From assembly GCF_014192155.1 (NCBI RefSeq), contig NZ_JACHXO010000009.1:124001-188000 (forward strand): 64,000 nucleotides of DNA. The letters are read 5' to 3'. The notes below the pieces were generated by a model, which was not told the DNA's origin, did not search any database, and worked only from the letters and a program-made list of their open reading frames with translations. Each line of letters opens with the position of its first letter. Within the stretch, counting starts at the first letter, position 1. The DNA comes from Roseateles terrae (GTDB lineage Bacteria; Pseudomonadota; Gammaproteobacteria; Burkholderiales; Burkholderiaceae_C). Below are positions 62,226 to 64,000 of this stretch, piece after piece. The translations under genes were made by a program, and so were the position numbers.

Positions 62226-63044
62226 ATGCCCGTCGATCCACAACTGCGTTCGTTGGACATCGAAATTCCCACCCAGCCGGAGGTGCTGGTCAAGCTGTCC
62301 CTGCTCATGGCAGAGGAAGACATCGACCTGCAAGCCGTTTCCTCGCTGGTGGAAACCGACATGGCCCTGGCCGCTGCCGTCATGAAGGCAGTCAATTCCT
62401 CCCTGTATGGCCTGCGCGGCCGCGTCCAGACGGTGCATCAGGCGCTGACCTATCTGGGCATGCGGGAAGTGGCAGCCATCACCTTCGAGATGGGCCTGCG
62501 GGCGGCTTTCCCGCCCGCCGCCGAACTGGAGCCGATCTGGCAACGCGCCGCCAAGCGTGGCGTGTTGATGGGCCGCATGGGACAGATGCTGGGGGTGGAT
62601 CCCTGGGCTGCCCACTCGGCCGGCCTGTTCGAGGAATGCGGCAAGCCGCTGCTGTACCGCCATGCCCCGGCCCACTATCCGGCCATGCTGCGCGCGGCCA
62701 GCAGTGATCTGGAGCTGACCTCGCTGGAAACCACCGCCTTTGGCGTGAGCCACGACAAACTCGGCGCGGCCCTGTGCGAGAGCTGGGGTCTGGCGCCGGC
62801 CTCGGTGGCCAGCGTCCGCCATCATGTGGAATTGCAGAGCGACCTGCGCATGCCCGAGACCATGCAGCGTCGCGGCATTGGCGCCATCTCGCTGGTGGCC
62901 TGGACCCTGATGAACGATCCGGCACGCCTGGACGAGAACATCATGATCATCGCCCCTCAGGCGCAGCTGGACGAAACGCTGATGCTGCGTGCGGCCCGCA
63001 AGGTCGAGGAACAGCTGCAGGCGGCGCAGGCCCAGGGCAGGTGA
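62226..63044 (+). CDS. HDOD-domain signalling protein
   Basis: A 272-residue single HDOD domain (PEVLVKLSLLMAEEDIDLQAV, then MKAVNSSLYGLRGRVQTVHQAL and LFEECGKPLLY). HDOD is an HD-related fold that has lost catalysis; such proteins act in signalling, chemotaxis or motility networks. It is followed by a convergent GGDEF gene, suggesting a nearby c-di-GMP context. TTG 62202 is possible but ATG 62226 fits better. Confidence 0.88.
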   Translation: MPVDPQLRSLDIEIPTQPEVLVKLSLLMAEEDIDLQAVSSLVETDMALAAAVMKAVNSSLYGLRGRVQTVHQALTYLGMREVAAITFEMGLRAAFPPAAELEPIWQRAAKRGVLMGRMGQMLGVDPWAAHSAGLFEECGKPLLYRHAPAHYPAMLRAASSDLELTSLETTAFGVSHDKLGAALCESWGLAPASVASVRHHVELQSDLRMPETMQRRGIGAISLVAWTLMNDPARLDENIMIIAPQAQLDETLMLRAARKVEEQLQAAQAQGR

Positions 63045-63088
63045 ACGGCTTGGCGCTGCGGCGCCGGCCACGATTCGCGCTGCGCCAC

Positions 63089-64000
63089 TCACACTGCCAG
63101 GCAGATCCTGTCGCGCCCGGTGTGCTTGGCCAGATAGAGCGCCTCGTCAGCTGCCTGCAGCAATGATTGGCTGCTGAGGTAGGGCCGTCCCGGCTGATAA
63201 GCCGCCAACCCGATGCTGACCGTCACGGTCGTCGGTTCTGCGCCGACCTGATTGGTTTGATCGCTCCGACCGGGCTGCCCAAGCGGTCCGACCGGACCCG
63301 TGGGTTGTCGCGCCGCCGGCATCGCCTCATGCGGCATCGCCAGCGCGCGCAAGGCGTCCCGCACCGTCTCCATGCGGTCCTGCGCCGAGCGGATGTCCAA
63401 CCCCGGCATCAGCACCACGAATTCTTCGCCCCCCAGCCGCGCCACCACGTCGGTGTCCCGCTGGAACTGCTCCGACAGCAGCGCCGCCAGCCGCTGAAGC
63501 ACCGCATCCCCCGCCTCCCGGCCGTGTCGCTCGTTGTAGGGCTTGAGGTAGTCCACGTCCAGCACCGCCAGGGCCAGCCGCCCTTGATCGCGCTGCACCC
63601 GCTTGAACTCCCGGCGCAGCGCCAGCTCGAATTCGCGCCGGTTGCAGGCGCCGGTCAGTGGGTCGTAACGCTCCAGCGCGGCCAGTTCGCGCCGCTTGGT
63701 CTCCAGCGACCGCTCGACCTCGGCCAGACGCTGGTGCTGACGCACGATCTCGTCGCGCAACTGCCGCCCGCGGGTCTGCTCCCGCTGCAGCTCACCCCCC
63801 AGCGTGCTGTGCACATGCGCGAAGGCGCGCTCCAGCTGCATCACCTCATGCGGGCCATGGTCCTCCGGCTCCAGCCACGACAGGGATTGCGGCGGCATCG
63901 TCGCTTCGAAGCGATGGGCTTCATCCGTCAAGCGGCGCAACTGCCGCAGCAGCCACCGGTCCAGCAGCGCCGCCGCCGCGAGTCCCAGCACCACCACAAA
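63089..64000 (-). CDS. GGDEF diguanylate cyclase, N-terminus outside window
   Basis: The frame is open at the right edge (an in-frame codon precedes the first GTG), so only the C-terminal ~303 residues are seen: the end of a membrane helix, a HAMP-like linker, a coiled coil and a GGDEF domain. The active site LGGEEFVVL is intact and RDTD lies five residues before it, a full I-site for product inhibition. A Pro/Gly/Gln-rich insertion (residues ~225-250) interrupts the cyclase domain. Confidence 0.88.
   Translation of the reverse strand, partial: FVVVLGLAAAALLDRWLLRQLRRLTDEAHRFEATMPPQSLSWLEPEDHGPHEVMQLERAFAHVHSTLGGELQREQTRGRQLRDEIVRQHQRLAEVERSLETKRRELAALERYDPLTGACNRREFELALRREFKRVQRDQGRLALAVLDVDYLKPYNERHGREAGDAVLQRLAALLSEQFQRDTDVVARLGGEEFVVLMPGLDIRSAQDRMETVRDALRALAMPHEAMPAARQPTGPVGPLGQPGRSDQTNQVGAEPTTVTVSIGLAAYQPGRPYLSSQSLLQAADEALYLAKHTGRDRICLAV

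Overview
The window is high-GC DNA from the chromosomal origin region of a betaproteobacterium, most likely a Burkholderiales member of the Roseateles/Mitsuaria/Rubrivivax type. This placement rests on the divergent layout gyrB-dnaN-dnaA / rpmH-rnpA-yidD-yidC-mnmE, the apt / CPA2 antiporter / kdsD-kdsC-lptC neighbourhood and the protein sequences; the genus is an inference.

Region 1 (1-10472) is accessory DNA with the core of a Tn7-like transposon. A minus-strand operon tnsA-tnsB-tnsC-tniQ (10472 down to 4799) has stop/start overlaps between its first three genes. Beyond tniQ, where Tn7-like elements carry cargo, lie: a compact four-gene minus-strand cassette (DEDDh exonuclease, small SGFQPKL protein, helical protein, zinc-ribbon protein; 4610-2963); a 'mobile mystery protein' A/B pair with a frameshifted A gene and a Fic protein whose active-site loop is one residue short; and a ubiquitin-like E1 (possibly E2-E1) enzyme followed by a JAMM isopeptidase, as in type II CBASS or Bil-like systems. 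The E1 gene runs off the left edge, so its partner genes are out of view.

Region 2 (10810-22105) holds an HTH/coiled-coil protein and a seven-gene minus-strand restriction operon. In order it encodes a small DUF4258-like protein, a degenerate methylase fused to a specificity half-domain, HsdM, HsdS, a HEPN plus OST-HTH/LOTUS protein, HsdR and a YgjP-type metallopeptidase. The HEPN protein between hsdS and hsdR and the apparently SAM-dead M/S fusion make this more than an ordinary type I system.

Region 3 (22209-32435) is the replication origin neighbourhood. DnaA boxes occur between dnaA and rpmH. Six more near-consensus boxes lie inside rnpA, where they are translated as an STG-rich insertion in the RNase P protein.

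Region 4 (32471-64000) is mostly housekeeping: adenine salvage, two diguanylate cyclases, an acyl-CoA dehydrogenase, a CPA2 antiporter, glutamate dehydrogenase, a PfpI-family protein, a PAP2 phosphatase divergent from a two-component system, Kdo/LPS genes (kdsD-kdsC-lptC, without lptA/lptB following), a glycine-rich RNA-binding protein, a BtuF-like protein, a CreBCD system with cre-tag-like repeats before creD, a GMC oxidoreductase, an M17 aminopeptidase, a thioredoxin-like protein, a SNF2 helicase, a TauE/SafE permease and an HDOD protein. Two short tandem-repeat arrays lie between 41151 and 41344. I saw no tRNA, rRNA or CRISPR array.
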